A stretch of 64,000 bases of DNA from Streptacidiphilus pinicola (lineage in GTDB: Bacteria; Actinomycetota; Actinomycetes; Streptomycetales; Streptomycetaceae), in the NCBI RefSeq assembly GCF_003258295.1, contig NZ_QKYN01000021.1, positions 568-64,567 of the forward strand. The letters run 5' to 3'. Each line of letters opens with the position of its first letter. Positions within the stretch are counted from its first letter, which is position 1. The notes beneath the pieces were generated by a model. It was not told the origin of the DNA, ran no database searches, and saw only the letters and a list, made by a program, of their open reading frames with translations. Positions 7,676 through 17,188 of this stretch are shown piece after piece. Both the position numbers and the translations under genes were made by a program.

Positions 7676-8772
7676 AGCGACACCGTCCGGGCCTCGGCGG
7701 CGGACTGCCGCGCTGCTTCCAGCACCTTCAGCGCGGCGACGGCGTCGCGCGGCTCGACCGGCACCGGGGCCTGGCCGCGCAGCGCGGCCGCGACCCCGGC
7801 GTAGTAGCGCTCGTAGGCGCCGTGCAGGGTCGGGTGGGCGACGTAGTCGTCCACCGCGCCGAGCTGTCCGAACATCGCCGCGGGTGTCACGCCCCAGCCC
7901 TCGTCGGCCGGGGTGCGGCCGGCCCGCAGCGCGTCCTCCTGGCCGTCGAGGCCCCAGCTGGTGTAGGCGGCCTCGCTGCCCAGCACCCGGAAACGCGGCC
8001 CGAGTTCGGCCGCGGTGGCGCTCATCCACAGGTGGGAGCGGGTGCCGTTCGCGTGGGTGAGCGCGACGAACGTGTCGTCGTCGGCCGCCGCGCCCCCGCG
8101 GCGGACGTCGAGCTCGGCGTAGACGCTGGTGGCCGGGCCGAAGAGGGTGAGCGCCTGGTCGACCAGGTGGCTGCCCAGGTCGTAGAGGAGACCGCCGGCC
8201 TCGGCCGGGTCGCCCAGCTCCCGCCAGCCGCCCTTGAGCTGGGGCCGCCAGCGCTCGAACCGGGACTCGAAGCGATGCACCCGACCGAGCCGCCCGGACC
8301 GGACCAGCTCGCTGACGGTCAGGAAGTCCCCGTCCCAGCGCCGGTTCTGGAAGACGCTCAGCGGCAGGCCGCGCGACTCCGCCAGCCCGGCCAGCTCCGC
8401 GCCCTCGGCGGCCGTCGCCGCCAGCGGCTTGTCGACCACGACCGGCATACCCGCCTGCAGGGCTGCGGTGGCCAGCGGGATGTGGGTGCGGTTCGGTGAC
8501 GCGATCACCACCAGATCCAGGCCGAGCGGCCACAGCTCCTCGGGCGAGGAGAGCAGGCGCGCCTGCGGATGCCGGGCGGCGGCCTGTTCCCGTCGTTCCG
8601 GGTTCGCCGTGACGACGGCGTCCAGCCGCAGGCCGGGAGTGGTCGTGATCAGGGGTGCGTGGAAGACCGCGCCCGCGAGGCCGTAGCCGATCAGGCCCAC
8701 GCGGAGCGGCGCGGGGCCGTCCTGCGTGCCGGCCGCGGGGGCCGGGGTGGGGTTGGGAGTGCTGTTCGCCAT
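7672..8772 (-). CDS. Gfo/Idh/MocA-family oxidoreductase
   Basis: A 366-aa NAD(P)-dependent sugar or polyol dehydrogenase-like enzyme. The Rossmann fingerprint GLIGYGLAG lies at about residues 23-31, followed by VVIASPNRTH and the conserved catalytic-lysine motif VVDKPLA. The C-terminal Gfo/Idh domain includes DLGSHLVDQAL. The start ATG 8772 gives a Pro/Ala-rich leader of about 20 residues. It forms an operon with the HbpS-like gene and is divergent from a ROK regulator only about 57 bp away, which probably controls it. The substrate is not determinable. Confidence 0.87.
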   Translation of the reverse strand: MANSTPNPTPAPAAGTQDGPAPLRVGLIGYGLAGAVFHAPLITTTPGLRLDAVVTANPERREQAAARHPQARLLSSPEELWPLGLDLVVIASPNRTHIPLATAALQAGMPVVVDKPLAATAAEGAELAGLAESRGLPLSVFQNRRWDGDFLTVSELVRSGRLGRVHRFESRFERWRPQLKGGWRELGDPAEAGGLLYDLGSHLVDQALTLFGPATSVYAELDVRRGGAAADDDTFVALTHANGTRSHLWMSATAAELGPRFRVLGSEAAYTSWGLDGQEDALRAGRTPADEGWGVTPAAMFGQLGAVDDYVAHPTLHGAYERYYAGVAAALRGQAPVPVEPRDAVAALKVLEAARQSAAEARTVSL

Positions 8773-8828
8773 GGAACCAGTTAAACAACAGTGTGGATTA
8801 AGTGGCAAGCATCCCGCATAATCGACTC

Positions 8829-9956
8829 GTGTCCACCCCCGGATCCTCAACATCCCCAGGCGACTCGGCCGTCACACCGGCGTCCACCCCGCCGGTCCGG
8901 CCGACCGTCCCCGGCGCGAACCTGTCGGCGTTGCGGGACCACAACGCGGCGGCCGTGCTGACCCTCGTCAGGGTCGCCGGCGAGGGCGGGATCAGCCGGG
9001 TGGAGCTCGCCCGGCAGTCCGGGCTGACCGCGCAGGCGATCAGCAAGATCGTGCAGCGGCTCGTCGAGGACGGCCTGCTGGCCGAGACCGGACGCGGCGC
9101 CTCCACCGGCGGCAAGCCGCGCACGCTGCTCACCCTGGTGCCCGAGGCGCGCTGGGCCGTGGGCGCACAACTCGGTCGCGACGCGCTGACGGTGCTGCGC
9201 GCCGATCTCACCGGGCGGGTGGTCGCCGACCGGCGGGTTCCGATCGACCTCGCCGGCTGGGGCCCCGCCCGTGTACTGGATCTCCTCGCCGAGGAGGTCG
9301 GCCGGCTCCTCGCCGACGTGCCGCGCGAGCGCGTCCTCGGTGTGGGCGTGGCCTCGCCCGGCCCGTTGGACCAACTCGCCGGGGTCCTGCACCAGGTGAC
9401 CGGCGCGCCCTCCTGGGACGGCCTCCCGCTGCGCGACGAGGTGGCCGGTCGGCTCGGCCTGCCCGCGCTCATCGAGAAGGACAGCACGGCCGGTGTGCTG
9501 AGCGGACTGGGCTCGCCCAACCGCGCCTTCGTCCACCTGGACCGGGGCTTGGGCGCGGGCCTCGTCCTCGGCGGCGCCGTCCAGCGCGGCGCCCGCACCA
9601 ACGCGGGCGAGTTCGGTCACCAGACCCTCGACCCGAACGGCCCGCGCTGCCGCTGCGGCAACACCGGTTGCGTCGAGGCGCTGTGGGCCGCCGCCCCCAC
9701 GCCCCAGGCGGCCGCCGCGGTGCTCGGCGAGGCCGTCGCCAACCTCGTCCGGCTGCTCGACCTCGACGAGGTCGTCCTCGGCGGCCGCGAGGTGCTCGCC
9801 GCCCCGGACGTCTACCCCGCCGAGATCCTCCGCGTCCTCGCCGCCCGCCTCCCGGACCCGGCCTGGCAGCCCGTCACGGTCTCCCTCGCCCCGTCCGGCC
9901 CCAACGCCGTCGCCCTCGGCGCGGCGGGGCTCGTCCTGTCCCGGCTCTTCGGCTGA
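8829..9956 (+). CDS. ROK-family transcriptional regulator
   Basis: A 375-aa protein with an N-terminal MarR/XylR-like winged HTH (VELARQSGLTAQAISKIVQRL) and a ROK sugar-kinase-like domain. It has the ROK zinc motif CRCGNTGC and EFGHQT. The regulator probably senses a sugar or sugar phosphate and controls the divergent Gfo/Idh operon. GTG 8829 is preferred, with the -10-like CATAAT at 8817-8822 suggesting a leaderless transcript; GTG 8802 is an alternative that would add nine residues. Confidence 0.85.
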   Translation: MSTPGSSTSPGDSAVTPASTPPVRPTVPGANLSALRDHNAAAVLTLVRVAGEGGISRVELARQSGLTAQAISKIVQRLVEDGLLAETGRGASTGGKPRTLLTLVPEARWAVGAQLGRDALTVLRADLTGRVVADRRVPIDLAGWGPARVLDLLAEEVGRLLADVPRERVLGVGVASPGPLDQLAGVLHQVTGAPSWDGLPLRDEVAGRLGLPALIEKDSTAGVLSGLGSPNRAFVHLDRGLGAGLVLGGAVQRGARTNAGEFGHQTLDPNGPRCRCGNTGCVEALWAAAPTPQAAAAVLGEAVANLVRLLDLDEVVLGGREVLAAPDVYPAEILRVLAARLPDPAWQPVTVSLAPSGPNAVALGAAGLVLSRLFG

Positions 9957-9989
9957 CGGGCCGACAAGCCGACGGGTCGACAAGCCGGC

Positions 9990-10016
9990 CCGGGAGCGGG
10001 AAAGGACCGCTCCCGG
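9990..10016. terminator. Bidirectional hairpin terminator
   Basis: A 10-bp stem (9990-9999 with 10007-10016, core GGGAGCGG/CCGCTCCC) and a 7-base loop sit between the convergent ROK and HTH-TPR genes. Like many actinomycete terminators it lacks a T-run. Confidence 0.6.
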
Positions 10017-10077
10017 CCGATGCGCGGCCCGCGAGGGAGCCCCACCCCGCAGGCCGCGCAGCTCTTGTGGCGCGCGA

Positions 10078-11490
10078 TCAGCTCGCGATCGCCAGTTCGT
10101 ACCGCTCCAGGAAGTCGGAGACCTCCGGCACCGAACGGTGCTGCCTCATCCGCTCCGCCGTCGCGGACACCATGCCGCGGATGCGGGTGGAGCGGACCTG
10201 GGAGAGCAGTGCCACCGCGGACGAGCCGCTGTGCGCGGCCTCGACCACGGCGCCGCGGCCGAGTTGGTCGTGGGCCAGCTCCGCCGTGTAGAGGGTGCGG
10301 TTGCGGACGAAGTGCGCCGGCTGCAGCGCTATCGCCCGCTCGGCCCACTCCGCCGCCGCCTCGAACTCACCCAGCGCGGCCCAGCACTGGGCCGTCAGAC
10401 CGGCCAGCTCGGCCTCGTTGAAGAAGGACATCCACTCGGGGTCCGCCTCCGCGGGGCCCTGCTCGAAGGCGGAACGGGACTCGCCCAGCGCCTTGAGGCA
10501 GGAGCCGCGGTCCCGCAGCAGCGCCCAGCCGCCGGCCTCACGCAGCGCCAGCAGGGACTGCAACCGGGCCGAGCCGAGGTCCGCCGCCGCGCTCCGCGCG
10601 GCCTGGGCGGCGCGGACCGCCTCTCGCGGGCGTCCCGCGTCCCGGGCCAGGAAGGCGGTGTTGCAGAACGCGTGGGCCTCCAGAGCGGAGTCCCCCGCCA
10701 TCCGGGCCGTGGCCAGCGCCTCGGCGTAGAGGGAGCGCGCCTCGGCCAGCCGGCCGGAGTCGTGGGCCAGCCAGCCGACGGAGATGGCCAGCTCGCCGGC
10801 GGACGCCTGTAGCCGTTGCTCCACCTGCGCCGTGTACGTGCCGCAGTTGAGCAGTTGGTAGGTCGAGCGCAGGGTGTGGCCCGCCCGCTCGAACAGGGTG
10901 TCGGCGCCGTGGACGTCGTCCAGCAGCCGGATCTGACGGACCGCCGACTCGACCTCGCCGACCTCGCGCAGGCCCACCCGGACGTTCGGCTGCGGGAGCG
11001 TCCCGGGATCCGGGACCGCCCCGGATCCCGGGCCGACCGCGGACGGCGCCGCCCCCAGGGGATGGACGGCGGCGTCCTGGGCCGCCGGGGAACTCTGAGC
11101 GTGGGCGGGACCGTCCCAGCTCAGTGCGGTGACCACGGCCAGGGGGCCGCCGGCCAGGAACGTGCGTCGCTGCACGTCGTCGTTCTCCTCGTCGCGTGGT
11201 GCCGGGAGCACGGCCGCACGCCGGGACTCCCCTCGCGGCGTGAAACCGAGATCGGCCAGGCTGGCGCCGGGGAACATGTGGCGGAAGACGCGCTCGTAGG
11301 CGTAGTTGGGACGCCGGATCTCCCCCGACTCGACCCGGCCGACGTATCGGGCGTCGCAGGAGACGTGCTCCCCGATCTCGCGCGCCGCGCGTCGGACCGA
11401 CGCGGCGAACTCGCGAGGGGAGAGGTCTCCGCGACGTTCGCGCATCCGCACGTTGGGAGAGGCGGGAGAAGGGAGAGAGACGTGAGCCAT
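10078..11490 (-). CDS. HTH-TPR regulator (NsdA-like architecture)
   Basis: A 470-aa regulator. An XRE-like segment (residues about 22-82: EFAASVRRAAREIGEH ... YVGRVESGEIRRPNYAYE) is followed by a linker and several TPR-like helical pairs from about 195 to 440 (for example LAHDSGRLAEARSLYAEAL and AALGEFEAAAEWAERAI). Such HTH-TPR proteins in Streptomyces include regulators of sporulation and antibiotic production such as NsdA; orthology is not claimed. A hydrophobic stretch around residues 117-132 (LAGGPLAVVTALSWDG) resembles a TAT-like leader seen in this family, but is internal. GGGGGTG precedes ATG 11490. Confidence 0.82.
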   Translation of the reverse strand: MAHVSLPSPASPNVRMRERRGDLSPREFAASVRRAAREIGEHVSCDARYVGRVESGEIRRPNYAYERVFRHMFPGASLADLGFTPRGESRRAAVLPAPRDEENDDVQRRTFLAGGPLAVVTALSWDGPAHAQSSPAAQDAAVHPLGAAPSAVGPGSGAVPDPGTLPQPNVRVGLREVGEVESAVRQIRLLDDVHGADTLFERAGHTLRSTYQLLNCGTYTAQVEQRLQASAGELAISVGWLAHDSGRLAEARSLYAEALATARMAGDSALEAHAFCNTAFLARDAGRPREAVRAAQAARSAAADLGSARLQSLLALREAGGWALLRDRGSCLKALGESRSAFEQGPAEADPEWMSFFNEAELAGLTAQCWAALGEFEAAAEWAERAIALQPAHFVRNRTLYTAELAHDQLGRGAVVEAAHSGSSAVALLSQVRSTRIRGMVSATAERMRQHRSVPEVSDFLERYELAIAS

Positions 11491-11710
11491 GCGGCACCCC
11501 CTGATACGGAATTGCAGGAGCGACATTACTCTGAGCGAGAATTCGAACACGCTCGGTTTTCCGACATTTCCGGACCAGTCGGACCTGATCGCGGCGGTCT
11601 GCCATGAAATGCCATGGCTCGCGGGTTTGGGACGCCGTGGCCGGAGCCGGTTCCACGCGTTGTAGGGGATAGAGAGCGCCTGTACCCGGGGTGCGAGCGA
11701 GGAGGCGGCC

Positions 11711-12166
11711 GTGCAGATGAAGGCGGACAGCGAATCAGGATGCGGCGATCCAGCCCGCGCCGAGTCGGGCCGTGGCGAGTCGGGCCGCGCCGGGTGCGCG
11801 GAGTCGGCCCGGCGAGCGGCCGTCGGCGGAGGCAGGCGGGCGCTCCGGCCGGGGTGCGAGGTGGTCACCGTGCCCGAGCGCGAGGGCCTGGAGACCGTCG
11901 ACATCCTGCGGCTGCGCGGCGGCTGCGGAGCCGTGCTCCTGGGGGACGCCGAGTCAACGCTCTCCTTCCTCGTCCCCTTCGGCACCGCCGCCCAGTGGCA
12001 GTTGCCCGGCAGTTCCTGTCGCCCCGTGCCCACGCCCGGCGCCGAGTCGCACTGGCTGCTGCCGCCGACGGCGGGCGGCCCCGGCCCGGTGCTCACCGAT
12101 CCCGCCGAGCTCCGTGCCGCCCTCGGCGAGGCGGCGCGTACCCTCGCCGCGAGCGAGAGGCTCTGA
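11711..12166 (+). CDS. Hypothetical protein (151 aa)
   Basis: Not recognised. GTG 11711 is preceded by GAGGAGG at 11699-11705, a good ribosome site. The first 45 residues are Arg/Gly/Ala-rich and disordered. The rest (46-151) looks like a compact alpha/beta domain: VVTVPEREGLETVDILRL, then a Gly-rich turn, several short strands, then a terminal helix PAELRAALGEAARTL. No membrane segment or catalytic motif was seen. It is divergent from the HTH-TPR gene with 220 bp between, so it may share a control region with it. Confidence 0.65.
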   Translation: MQMKADSESGCGDPARAESGRGESGRAGCAESARRAAVGGGRRALRPGCEVVTVPEREGLETVDILRLRGGCGAVLLGDAESTLSFLVPFGTAAQWQLPGSSCRPVPTPGAESHWLLPPTAGGPGPVLTDPAELRAALGEAARTLAASERL

Positions 12167-12252
12167 GCGCTCGCCCGGCTGGTCCGCTGGTCCGGGTTGC
12201 TCGTTCTCGCCGTCCGTTCGAGCCGTGCGGGTGGATCACGGATACTGGACCG

Positions 12253-13194
12253 ATGGCGAGAAAGCGGAAGGGCCAGGTCAGCGAAGCCGAGGCGGAGCGT
12301 GCGAGTGGGCCGAGGCGCGGTGGCGCGGCTCGATCCGGTGCTGCCCGCGGCGGCGCGGCCGTGGCGTCGATCTCCGCCCAGGTGGCCTCCGGCACCGCCG
12401 AGCTGGTGCCGGACCGGGACCGCCCCAAGGCCTGGACGCTGCTGCTGGACGGCGCCCCGCAGTCGCACGTCGACCTCGACGACCCGGGGCGGCTGACCTT
12501 CGAGTACCAGCGCCGCCTCGGGCGGGTCACGGATCTGGCCGCCGCGCCGGGCCGGCCGCTGAACGCCCTCCACCTCGGCGGCGGGGGGCTGACCCTGCCC
12601 CGCTACATCGCCGCGACGCGTCCCCGCTCCCGCCAGCAGGTGGCCGAGATCGACACCGCCCTGACCGAGCTCGTGCGCCGCGAACTTCCCTTGGAGCGCA
12701 CCTGGCAGATCCGGGTCCGTGGCGGTGACGCCCGCGAGGTGCTGACCCGCACCCCCGAGGGCTGGGCGGACCTGGTGATCGCCGACGTGTTCAGCGGCGC
12801 CCGCGTGCCCGCCCACTGCGCCACCGTCGAGTTCGCCGAGGCCGCCGCGCGCGCCCTGGCGCCCGGCGGCCACTACACGGCCAATATCGCCGACGGCGGT
12901 CGGCTGCCGTTCGCCCGACGTCAGGTCGCGACCCTGCGCGCGGTCTTCCCCGAGGTCGCCATGGTCGCCGACCCGGCCGTGCTGCGCGGCAAGCGCTTCG
13001 GCAACCTCATCCTGCTGGCCTCCACCGCCCCGCTGGCCCTGACGGAGCTCGGGCGCGCCATGGCGGGCGATCCCGTCGTCGCGCGCATCGTGCACGGCGC
13101 CGACCTGGACGACTTCCAAGCCGGCGCCGCTGTGGCCCGCGACGCCGAGGCGGAGGCCTCCCCAGCGCCGCCGGACACGGTCTTCGCCCACTGA
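12253..13194 (+). CDS. Spermidine synthase-like methyltransferase-fold protein
   Basis: A 313-aa protein. After a Lys/Arg/Gly-rich N-terminus comes a spermidine-synthase-like Rossmann fold: LNALHLGGGGLTLPRY (motif I, GGGxLxLxR), QQVAEIDTALTELVRR (acidic ligand-binding loop), VRGGDAREVL, and DLVIADVFSGARVP. These proteins keep the polyamine synthase fold, but many actinomycete members have unknown substrates. ATG 12253 is preceded at 12241-12246 by GATACT, suggesting a leaderless transcript. It ends close to the family-5 binding protein gene, which is on the other strand. Confidence 0.83.
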   Translation: MARKRKGQVSEAEAERASGPRRGGAARSGAARGGAAVASISAQVASGTAELVPDRDRPKAWTLLLDGAPQSHVDLDDPGRLTFEYQRRLGRVTDLAAAPGRPLNALHLGGGGLTLPRYIAATRPRSRQQVAEIDTALTELVRRELPLERTWQIRVRGGDAREVLTRTPEGWADLVIADVFSGARVPAHCATVEFAEAAARALAPGGHYTANIADGGRLPFARRQVATLRAVFPEVAMVADPAVLRGKRFGNLILLASTAPLALTELGRAMAGDPVVARIVHGADLDDFQAGAAVARDAEAEASPAPPDTVFAH

Positions 13195-13233
13195 CGGGGC
13201 GTCATCGCGAGGGCGGTTCCGGTCGGCGAGGCC

Positions 13234-14961
13234 TCACTTGACCGGGGTCAGGTGCAGGATCATGTACTCGTACGACTGGTCCTGCGGGGTCGGGTTGACG
13301 TAGGCGTTGTCCTTCGTCGGCCAGCCGGTGAAGTTGGCGGTGCTGAACTCGTACCAGGACGCTCCGTAGAGCACCGGCACCGCGGGAACGTTCGTGGAGA
13401 GTTCCTGCTGCAGGGCGTTGAGTGCCGTCTGCTGGTCGGCCGGGGTGGTCGCGTTCTGGTACTGCTTCACCGCGGCGTCGGCCGCGGTGCTCTGGTAGCG
13501 GCTGAAGTCACCGGCGGACGGCTGGCCGACCGGGGAGGTCAGGGTGGAGTCCAGGATGAACTGCAGCCGCTGGAAGGCCGTGGTGCCCTGGCCCCAGTGC
13601 AGCGCCACGTCGTACTTGCCGGTGGTGATGGCGGTGTTCCAGCCGTTGTAGTCCATGTCGCCGTTGACCTTCACGTCGAAGCCGAGGCCGTTCAGCGTCT
13701 GCTGCATCGCCTTGGCGTCGCACCAGTAGTCCGTGAAGGAGTTCGGGTCGATGATCGTGAACGAGATCGTCTTGCCGCCCTTGGTCCACTTGCCGGCGAC
13801 CTTGGCGTAGCCGTCCGCGCTCAGCAGGCTCTGCACCGCGGACGCGTCCGAACCCGACTTCAGGTCCTTGGCGGTCGCCGGGTTGAGCGAGCTCTGGTCC
13901 AGCGGCAGCGTCAGGCCCCCGGAGGAGGAGGCGGGCAGCTCGTAGTTCGTCTCGCACTGGCTGGCCATGGAGGCGCGGTCGATGCCCGCGCTGACCGCCT
14001 TGCGGACCGCCACGTCGGCCAGCGCCGGCGCGGTGGGGCTCTTGGTGTTGAGCAGCAGCGCGACGGTGTTGCCGGCCGGGAAGTACGGCGCGTCGGTCTG
14101 GAACAGGTGGTTGTGCTGCGTGTCCTTGGCGACGAAGGAGGTCAGCACGTTGTTGATGTCGTTGCCGGCCAGGTCGAGCTGGCCCTGGGCGAGCGCGGTG
14201 GTGGCCGCGTCGTTGCTCGCGTAGTTGGCCACGGCGACCTCGGGGACCTTGGGCTTGCCGCCCCAGTAGGCCGGGTTGGCCTTGTAGCTGACCTTCTGCG
14301 CGGCGAAGGCGTCGACGAGGTAGGGGCCGGTGCCTATCGCCTGCGAGGCCTTGATGACCGCGGTGGCCGGACCGGAGACTGCGGACCACTGCTTCTTCTG
14401 CACGATCAGCTGGTTGCCGATCGCCTGGGCGCTCGCCATCTCGGGCGAGGCGAAGGTGAGCACCACGGTGCTGGTGTCGGGCGTGGTGATCGAGGCGGCC
14501 TTGGGCACGCCCTGGGTGTTCGCCGCCGCGTTGTCCGTCACCAGCTGGTAGGTGAAGGCCACGTCCGCGGAGGTGAGCGGGGAGCCGTCGGACCACTTGA
14601 CGCCGGAGTGCAGGTGGATCGTGGCGGTCTTGCCGTCGCTCGACCAGTCGATCTTGTCGGCCAGCCACGGGGTGGGCGCCTGGGTCGGGTTGAGGGTGTT
14701 GTACTGCAGCAGCGGCTCGTAGATCAGCGAGTCGGTGTTCTGCGTCCGGCCGAAGGAGTTGCCGTCGAACGGGTTGAAGTCCTCGGTGAACGCGGTCGCG
14801 CCGGTGTTGTCCTCCAAGTAGAGGGTCTCGGCCGCGGTCTTCCCGCCGCCGGCTCCGCCGCCCTTCGGGGAGGAGCTCGAGCAGGCCGTCAGGCCCAGTC
14901 CGAGGGCCGCCAGAACGGCCACGCTCCTGATGACGGTGCTGCGTCTCGCGATGGGTCTCAT
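13234..14961 (-). CDS. Family-5 extracellular solute-binding lipoprotein
   Basis: A 575-aa ABC transporter substrate-binding protein of the SBP_bac_5 (oligopeptide/dipeptide/cello-oligosaccharide) family. Lipobox LTAC with Cys27 after a basic and hydrophobic signal peptide; then the typical WSDGSPLTSADVAFTYQL segment. AAGGAG precedes ATG 14961. No permease or ATPase gene is adjacent, so it must use components encoded elsewhere. Lying beside bglC and cebR in the place where cebEFG would be expected, it may bind glucosides, but peptides are equally possible from sequence alone. A strong terminator upstream separates it from bglC, so it has its own promoter. Confidence 0.88.
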   Translation of the reverse strand: MRPIARRSTVIRSVAVLAALGLGLTACSSSSPKGGGAGGGKTAAETLYLEDNTGATAFTEDFNPFDGNSFGRTQNTDSLIYEPLLQYNTLNPTQAPTPWLADKIDWSSDGKTATIHLHSGVKWSDGSPLTSADVAFTYQLVTDNAAANTQGVPKAASITTPDTSTVVLTFASPEMASAQAIGNQLIVQKKQWSAVSGPATAVIKASQAIGTGPYLVDAFAAQKVSYKANPAYWGGKPKVPEVAVANYASNDAATTALAQGQLDLAGNDINNVLTSFVAKDTQHNHLFQTDAPYFPAGNTVALLLNTKSPTAPALADVAVRKAVSAGIDRASMASQCETNYELPASSSGGLTLPLDQSSLNPATAKDLKSGSDASAVQSLLSADGYAKVAGKWTKGGKTISFTIIDPNSFTDYWCDAKAMQQTLNGLGFDVKVNGDMDYNGWNTAITTGKYDVALHWGQGTTAFQRLQFILDSTLTSPVGQPSAGDFSRYQSTAADAAVKQYQNATTPADQQTALNALQQELSTNVPAVPVLYGASWYEFSTANFTGWPTKDNAYVNPTPQDQSYEYMILHLTPVK

Positions 14962-15286
14962 TGTCGTACGCTCCTTGGGTCCGACCGGCGCGCGCCGGCC
15001 AGTGGTGAACGACCATGTCCAGGTCTGTGAACGGTGGTGCGGTGCTTGGCGGGACCGGCCGGTGACTGCCGGACGGCTCGCGATCGTCGAGGCGGACGTC
15101 GCCCCGGGCGAGTTGGCGCTCGCCCGGGGCTCCGCCCGCTCAGGGGGTGGGCAGGTCGGATGCCGCTGACGTCGTTTCCTGCGACGCCTGCTCGGCGCAG
15201 CGCGGCATGGCGAAAGACCTGAACGGCATCTGCACGTTGATGTGCAGGGCTGCCCGTGGGTGGGCGGTGGGCGGTGCCGGCTGCGG
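14962..15286. other. Intergenic region upstream of binding-protein gene
   Basis: Between the start of the binding-protein gene and the small ORF at 15287-15457. It holds the hairpin at 15101-15130 and, between that and ATG 14961, room for a promoter; I could not name a convincing -35/-10 pair. A 29-codon minus-strand frame (15140-15229) ends ten bases before the hairpin, without a ribosome site. Confidence 0.5.
15101..15130. terminator. Strong hairpin terminator after the bglC unit
   Basis: A perfect 12-bp stem, GCCCCGGGCGAG (15101-15112) with CTCGCCCGGGGC (15119-15130), and a 6-base loop. It ends the leftward bglC transcript before the binding-protein gene. Confidence 0.75.
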
Positions 15287-15457
15287 TCAGTGGCCGCCGG
15301 GCAGACCCCGGTGCTTGTAGCAGGCGATCGCGGTCAGCAGCAGGCCCAGCAGGACGGGAAAGAGCCAGGCCATCGTCCCGGCGTGATCCGCCGCTGCCGA
15401 GCCGGGCCCGGGGGCGGGCGCCGGCGTGGGTGCGGGAGCGATCAGGACGACGAACAT
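15287..15457 (-). CDS. Possible small single-span membrane protein (56 aa)
   Basis: A short frame 43 bp downstream of bglC on the same strand. It reads as a Pro/Ala-rich N-terminus, then one membrane segment (MAWLFPVLLGLLLTAIACY) and a basic tail KHRGLPGGH. Codon third positions are GC-rich, as in real genes here. The ribosome site is weak and a GTG two codons upstream is another possible start. The frame stays open after its TGA for another 48 codons to a stop at 15140. It may be a remnant or a genuine small membrane protein of the ceb locus. I know no function. Confidence 0.35.
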   Translation of the reverse strand: MFVVLIAPAPTPAPAPGPGSAAADHAGTMAWLFPVLLGLLLTAIACYKHRGLPGGH

Positions 15458-15500
15458 GTGCACGCCGGGTCCAACGATCGGGAGCTACGCAGCGTTACTG

Positions 15501-16970
15501 TCAGGGCTTGGGTATCGCCCCCCTGTGTGCGGCCTCGCCGTACCAGTGGGCGCTGGACTTGGGGATACGCCGCTGGGTGGCGAAGTCGACGTAGACCATG
15601 CCGAATCGCTTGGAGTAGCCGTAGCTCCACTCGAAGTTGTCCAGCAGTGACCACAGGAAGTAGCCGCGGACGTCGATGCCTGCGGAGAGTGCGCGGTGCA
15701 CGGCGGCGAGATGGTCCTGCAGGTAGGCGACCCGCTCCGGATCCCGCACCTCGCCCTCGGGGTTCGGGTAGTCGTCGCAGGCCATGCCGTTCTCGGTGAT
15801 CAGCAGCGGCAGATCGGGCCGCTCCTCGTGTACCCGGGAGAGCAGGTCGAAGAGCCCGGTGGCGTCGATCGGCCAGCCCATGTTGGTGGCCGGACCCTCC
15901 GGCTGGCGGAAGGCGACCGACTCGGAGCCCGGCCAGGGGGAGGCCCCTCCGGTGCCGTGCGGGTCGCTGCTGCTGGGGCCCTCGGCGCAGACCCAGGTGG
16001 GGGTGTAGTAGTTGATGCCGATCAGGTCGAGCGGGGCGTGGGCGGCCGCGAGATCGCCGGGCTGGACCAACTGCTCCCACTCGACCAGGCGCGCGGTGTC
16101 GGCGAGCAGGTCGTCGTCGTAACGGCCGTGCAGCATGGGCCCGGTGAAGATCCGGTTGCCGACCGCGTCGATCCGGCGTGCGGCCTCGGCGTCCGCCGCG
16201 CTGTCACTGACCGGGCGGACCTGGTGCAGGTTGAGGCTGACGGACAGGTTGGCGTCGGGCACCGCCGCCCGGACCGCGGCGGCGGCCCGGCCGTGGCCGA
16301 GGTTCAGATGGTGCGCCGCCCGCAGCGCGTCGCCGGGATCCCTCCGCCCGGGGGCGTGGACGCCCGAGGCGTAGCCCAGGAACGCCGAGCACCAGGGCTC
16401 GTTCAGCGTGGTCCAGTGCTTCAGCCGGTCGCCCAGCCCCTCGGCGACCAGGGACGCGTAGTCGCCGAACCGCTCGGCGGTCTCACGGGCCGGCCAGCCG
16501 CCCGCGTCCTCCAACTCCTGTGGCAGATCCCAGTGGTAGAGCGTGGCCACCGGGGTGATCCCGGCCTCGAGCAGGGCGTCGACCAGGCTGCGGTAGAAGT
16601 CGAGCCCGCGCTCGACGGCGGGGCCGCGACCCGTCGGCTGGACCCGGGACCAGGAGACCGAGAACCGGTAGGCGGTCAGCCCGAGCTCGCGCATCAGGGC
16701 CACGTCCTCGCGGAAGCGGTGGTAGTGGTCCACGGCGACGGCCCCGGTGTCCCCGTGGTGGGTCTTCCCGGGTGTGGCGCTGAAGGTGTCCCAGATGGAG
16801 GGTGTGCGCCCGCCCTCGGCGGCCGCGCCCTCCACCTGGTAGGACGAGGTGGCCGTGCCCCACAGGAAGTCGGCGGGGAAGCGCAGCAGGCCGTCGTCGG
16901 CCGGCGAGGATCGGGTCTGGGTGGGAAGGCCGGTGGTCCGGCGGGACGGTGAGGCGTCGACGGAGGTCAT
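15501..16970 (-). CDS. bglC: GH1 beta-glucosidase
   Basis: A 489-aa cytosolic family-1 glycoside hydrolase that splits cellobiose and related beta-glucosides to glucose. Seen: N-terminal [18 protein letters not shown]; acid/base Glu191 in TLNEPW; nucleophile Glu393 in ITENG; C-terminal [20 protein letters not shown]. There is no signal peptide. The start ATG 16970 was chosen over the longer frame because GGAGG lies near and the N-terminus matches the family. It is divergent from cebR, with two CebR boxes between, so it is expected to be induced by cello-oligosaccharides. The symbol follows the Streptomyces ceb locus. Confidence 0.92.
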   Translation of the reverse strand: MTSVDASPSRRTTGLPTQTRSSPADDGLLRFPADFLWGTATSSYQVEGAAAEGGRTPSIWDTFSATPGKTHHGDTGAVAVDHYHRFREDVALMRELGLTAYRFSVSWSRVQPTGRGPAVERGLDFYRSLVDALLEAGITPVATLYHWDLPQELEDAGGWPARETAERFGDYASLVAEGLGDRLKHWTTLNEPWCSAFLGYASGVHAPGRRDPGDALRAAHHLNLGHGRAAAAVRAAVPDANLSVSLNLHQVRPVSDSAADAEAARRIDAVGNRIFTGPMLHGRYDDDLLADTARLVEWEQLVQPGDLAAAHAPLDLIGINYYTPTWVCAEGPSSSDPHGTGGASPWPGSESVAFRQPEGPATNMGWPIDATGLFDLLSRVHEERPDLPLLITENGMACDDYPNPEGEVRDPERVAYLQDHLAAVHRALSAGIDVRGYFLWSLLDNFEWSYGYSKRFGMVYVDFATQRRIPKSSAHWYGEAAHRGAIPKP

Positions 16971-17084
16971 CGCGGCAGACTCCCGGGAGTCCGAGGCGGA
17001 TGGCGGCAAGAGGCGGCAAGAGGTGGCAAGCGGCGGTGAGGTGCTCCGTCGGGCCGTCGAAGGCACCGGATCCAGGCGCGGATC

Positions 17085-17098
17085 TGGGAGCGCTCCCA
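17085..17098. promoter_or_regulatory. CebR operator 1
   Basis: The perfect 14-bp palindrome TGGGAGCGCTCCCA, identical to the established CebR-binding consensus of Streptomyces. It lies 115 bp upstream of bglC, so CebR should repress bglC from here. One extra matching base on each side makes a 16-bp palindrome. Confidence 0.93.
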
Positions 17099-17174
17099 GC
17101 CGCTTGCTGATTGGAAGCCTGGATCCCGTCGCGCGCGACTGTCAAGGAGTCTGCGGAGACTTTCCCTCGAAAGT

Positions 17175-17188
17175 TGGGAGCGCTCCCA
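17175..17188. promoter_or_regulatory. CebR operator 2
   Basis: A second perfect TGGGAGCGCTCCCA, 90 bp (centre to centre) from the first and 85 bp upstream of cebR. It suggests autoregulation of cebR and possible looping between the two sites. Confidence 0.93.

Noticed and set aside
15140-15229. 29-codon minus-strand frame before the hairpin at 15101-15130 (MPFRSFAMPRC)
   Set aside because: No ribosome site and no similarity to a known peptide; considered as a short peptide or leader and not supported.
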